Below the pieces are notes generated by a model, which worked only from the letters and a program-made list of their open reading frames with translations, made no database searches and was not told where the DNA came from. DNA of 64,000 bases from Aphidius gifuensis (taxonomy: Eukaryota; Arthropoda; Insecta; Hymenoptera; Braconidae). Numbering within the stretch: position 1 is the first letter of the stretch; each line of letters begins with the position of its first letter. Positions 60,101 through 64,000 of the stretch are shown piece by piece. Where the stretch lies: positions 5,642,001 to 5,706,000 of the forward strand of contig NC_057789.1 in NCBI RefSeq assembly GCF_014905175.1, written 5' to 3'. Position numbers and translations under genes: made by a program.

Positions 60101-63100
60101 TGTGTTGAGATTAGGCTCTATAAGAAGGAATTTTTTTTTTTTTTTTTTTCGTGAAAGTTATCAATTTTTATTTTATTGTTATTTGTCTCGTAAAATTTTG
60201 AAAAAAGTGTGTGCTAAAATTCATAAATCTGCTAACGTATTCATAGCGGGTGTTAGCAGATTAACATGTCGACGACAATTGGTAAGTCTCTACTCTTGAA
60301 GTCGAATAAGCTAAGTCTTGCCGGCTTTTTTTTCCATAAAATAATGTTTTTAGAAATGTCTACACTTTTTTTTTTTTTGCACACGTTACTACTTTCCTTA
60401 TAAAACAATACATAGCAGTCTCAAATATCCACTGTAATTATTAAGTAGATGCATTAATTGAATAACACATGACTAATGACTAATTATTTTTTGGAGTAAA
60501 TTGTTACCGTGTTTATTATTATTATTTATTTATATTTATTTTAATTAATCTTTGCGGCTTCCTACAGATGGCAGTTTATTATTCTGTCAGGATGGGCTAG
60601 GTTAGTTGAGGGCAAATGTTTTTTAAACTGAAACTATTATTTTTCATCTTTTTAGACACGTGTCTGTTTCAATTATTATTATCATTATTATTTGTTGCAA
60701 TCGTGCAATTATCAATAATAATTTTTCTTGAAAAAGCAAACGTAAAAAAAAACACTTGTTTGAAATTTTTTGACACGATGATTAATCATAAAGTTTGTAA
60801 TCAGTCAAATTGATAATGCCTTGATTTATGAGGTAATTTTATCACTCGTAAACGTCCGATTGTAAGAAAAAAAAAATGCAATTTTTATACTTATTTATTT
60901 TATTTATTAGGTATATAAGTATAAATGAAAAGAAAAAAAAAAAAAAGTTGTTATATTCACCTTCAGATTCATTTAGAAAGGTCCTCGATGTAGTGATTTA
61001 TTTTTAACTTTGTATGATCGATTACCAACAAGGTCGTTATTTGTCGACAAGTTGTATATAAAAATCAAAGATACCCATTTGGCTTTTACCCAGAAATAAT
61101 TTTATATGCTGAGGATTAAATGCAAAATTAACTTATCAATATGTATCATTCTTAGAATTTAAATAACATAAAAAAAAAAATTAAATTTGTGAAAGCTCTC
61201 GTGAGTGTTCATCAGGTGGAAGGTCGAATAATACTTTTATTTTTTTTTATTTTTTAAATATTATTCCATGTCAATTGGTTGAAGAAAATTAAAACTATAT
61301 AAATTTATTTTTGCTATTAAAAATGGCAAATAAATATCGTAACGCATTCCAGGCAAGGCCGTCATAGAGAAAACAAATAAAAAAAAGTTATAAATTTATA
61401 TAAAAATAAAAAAAAGAGGCCATACTGTTGGTGAACATCCGGGGTGAAACTAACCGTACTCCTTCACTTCTACATCACAGTAACGATCAACAACTTAACT
61501 TTACTGTTACGACGATACGCTCGACTTGATATTATTTTACCTCTTCTTTTCTCTTTCTATCTATATTTTTTTATCATTTTTATAAATTCTTTTCCTCATT
61601 TCATTTCTTGATGTATTTCGTCGTATTAATTTACATCAGAAATTTATATTTGCATTTAAAAATGAGGTCAAAGTATAGCTCTTATGTGACTACAACTGTA
61701 ATACAATGAAATAAAAAAAAAAAAAATTATAGTCGCGTGGCTGATCAGTAAGAAAATTGTTGCAATATAAATTGCATAATAGGATATGTCGTATTTCCGA
61801 TTAATAATAATATTTTACTCTCATAAATTCATTTTTAAATAATATTTTTTACATTGTAAGCAACATTGTTATTTTCAAGCTGGTAAATTAACACTCTCAG
61901 TATTTTTTTTTGCACCAAGCAAAATACTGGCAACACGTGTAACTGTTAATTAAACGTGTCCGGGTAATTTGATACCTCTTAGCGGATGTTATAACCTTAC
62001 AATTAATTTTTTTAAAAATAATTAGCTTCCCAGGTGAAAATTAAACTTGAAAATACATCAAAATTTTGTACTAACTCGTATCATTAGAATCATTTAAGAT
62101 AATTAATTATAAAAAAGTTTTGTGACTGGTATTTTTATGGAATGTCGGATTATTATGCTTCAACAATTTCTTATCATGAGGAATGTTGAGTGTCATATAT
62201 TATTTTGCAAACACACTGATAAAATCAGAGAGACTTTTATACAAGGAAATATTATCAAGCGCCAATTTATAGAGTTACATGTTTTTTTTTTTTGTACAAA
62301 ATTATCAGCAATATCTTCAATAATTTGTCCAGCTTTTTTAAAGCACAAAAATTTACATCAAATAGCTAATTTATTTGTATTTTTTTTTTAACTAATATAA
62401 CTTAATTTGAGGTGTATTTTAAAAGACCAAGTATTTTGTTTCAATCTCATTGAGCTCAGCCAAGTTTTGACACACTGACCTCATCGTTATTCATTTAAAA
62501 TTATAGCTTCTTTTTTTTTTTTTTTTATCTTTTAATTTTTAATCTTCTAAACAACCTGTAGATACAATATTATTATTATTATTTTTATAAATAATTTTTT
62601 AATAATTTTATTTGTACAGTCGGTCTTTCTTCAACTCTTTTTTTGTTCGTACCTATTATGTAATATCATCGAGTCGCCTGGATTTTAATCTACCATAACA
62701 TTTCAACTGCAAAAAAAAAATAATAATAATAATTTAAATACCCTAAGTCTTTATCAAAATTTATTACTATATTGTCTAGTCTTCAAGTATTATATTAATA
62801 TTGTTATTTAATTTATAATTTTCATGTCAGTATGTTGTTGATAAATAAAAGTATTTTATTTTACCGGAGAATGTCGAGTACACGAGAGATCTTTATGTCT
62901 ATGTTCCACTTATTCGGCCTTGTCGACAATGTGATGTGCATGCATTTACATTTCTTCATAAACATCAACTACTTTTAACATTATTATCCTATTTATTCTC
63001 AATTTTTTTTTCGCTCAAAATTAATATACAACAAATAATGAATTTTACATGAAATAAAATAATAATTATTTAATTATTAACTTGTAAATATTAAAATTAA

Positions 63101-64000
63101 TTTAAATAACTAAATTTATATAGAAAAAATATATTATAAAAATTAAAAACACGTTTTATTATATATATTATGACATTTATTATAGCAAAAAGGTAGTCAT
63201 TCAAGTGAACCAGCTCAGACCAGGTTTCTGATAGAAAGTATCACGTTAATTTTTATTTATTATTTTCAATTTAATTATTCATTTATTTTCTTAATAATTT
63301 TATAAACCGCAAATAAGTTGACTTGACAGTATAAAAAAATTTTAAAAGTTTTTTTTTCCTTTTAAAATCTCGATGGAATAGCCATTGAACAAGTTTAAAA
63401 TTTATCAAGTAAAATCGTGTAAGCAAACAGGTGGACTATGTGGTTGTTGTTTACATGCATCACGATCACGACAAGTCGTCGGCTGTAAGGCTGGCTGGTT
63501 GCAACAAATAAAACGATAAGTTGTTTCGAAATAAATAATAAGGAAGGGGGAAGTAGTAGTATATAGTGAAGTGGTAAAAATCATGATACAAATCGGCCAT
63601 TCAAGAAGAAGAAAAAGAAGAGGCATTAGCGTATAAATACCGTTAGGAATTCCAGTCACTTTAATCCACAATACAATATACAACAACTTGTGTTTAATGC
63701 ATTGCTTTGACTTGCGGTATATTGTTGTTGTTGTTGTTGAATTATTGAGACGGTTCGTCGACTCAGACACGAATAATTTTAAATAGAAAAATGAAAAAAA
63801 AAAAAAAAATAACTGAGATTCTCGCTGATGTTTATATCAAGTGAAAGCATCATCTAATACAAGTGACCTTTTGCGTTAAATTCCATCTTTTTTTTTCTCC
63901 CCACTTGAACAATTTATATGCAATTTGATATATATTTTAGTTATTATTTATTTCCATTAATTTAAAAACAAATCGAAAATTAATGCCATTCAATTTTATA
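57109..64000. other. Long intron or intergenic region, with a possible alternative promoter
   Basis: No protein-coding exon of a known family is visible. TTAGG-type words (AGGTTAGGTTAGGTC near 57275 and GGTTAGGTTGG near 57972) occur. Balanced composition at 59090-59215 followed by long AT-rich leader-like DNA suggests an alternative promoter. 60266-60281 (ATGTCGACGACAATTG followed by GTAAGT) could be a tiny alternative first coding exon, phase 1 like the exon at 56904, hence interchangeable with it. Other islands at 61440-61530, 62870-62945 and 63405-63480 remain unexplained. Confidence 0.45.

Noticed and set aside
1..64000. tRNA genes, CRISPR arrays, bacterial operons and viral genes
   Set aside because: Looked for and not seen. 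The gene structures are eukaryotic, and no B-box-like tRNA core, spacer-repeat array or viral structural gene was recognised by eye.

Overview
The window is nuclear DNA from an insect, most likely a hymenopteran. It is extremely AT-rich, with poly-A/T tracts everywhere. Genes are split by short GT-AG introns. It carries an insect 7tm_7 gustatory receptor and several insect/animal housekeeping genes, and scattered TTAGG-like motifs fit an arthropod. A low-GC parasitoid wasp is my best guess, but that is inference.

Layout. 1-1787 (-): mitochondrial EF-Tu-like gene with an eroded GTP-binding core, running off the left edge. About 2037-2382: a MITE-like inverted-repeat element. 3735-5516 (+): an intronless secreted leucine-rich-repeat gene and a broken copy of its 3' end. 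7245-8646 (+): a four-exon piece of a class-V (ATP10-like) P4-ATPase, cut off just after the phosphorylation site. It is followed by a stray copy (8797-9115) of the last exon of a gene found 45 kb away. 9945-11629 (+): a Gr43a-like gustatory receptor with a one-base frameshift. 12226-16928: a tandem array of four tiny three-exon genes for 52-63 aa membrane-type proteins. The array is closed on its right by a gutted second copy of the receptor (16960-17610).

The rest is mostly conserved. 18775-22590 (-): FYVE-containing myotubularin phosphatase of the MTMR3/4 type. 26359-27159 (-): Hikeshi/OPI10. 31913-35506 (+): a nucleoside 2-deoxyribosyltransferase-like protein with two alternative 5' ends. 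36841-38810 (-): PIG-S. 41449-43749 (+): INDY/SLC13 transporter. 45506-47332 (-): an intronless multi-pass orphan receptor-like protein. 47540-50527 (+): ZMYND11. 51970-53946 (+): an unidentified 391 aa protein with repeat-like exons, followed by a ubiquitin remnant. 54720-55372 (-): LZIC. 56904-57108 (+): a Gln/His-rich first coding exon whose intron fills the remainder.

The most interesting system is the 12.2-16.9 kb array. Between copies the introns and UTRs are nearly identical, yet the first coding exon differs almost only at amino-acid-changing positions. Copies 2 and 3 show nine changed codons and no silent one; copies 1 and 3 show fifteen and none. Copies 1/3 and 2/4 pair off in exons 2-3 and the 3' region, so the array grew as an A-B-A-B dimer. 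This looks like a young, rapidly diversifying gene family.
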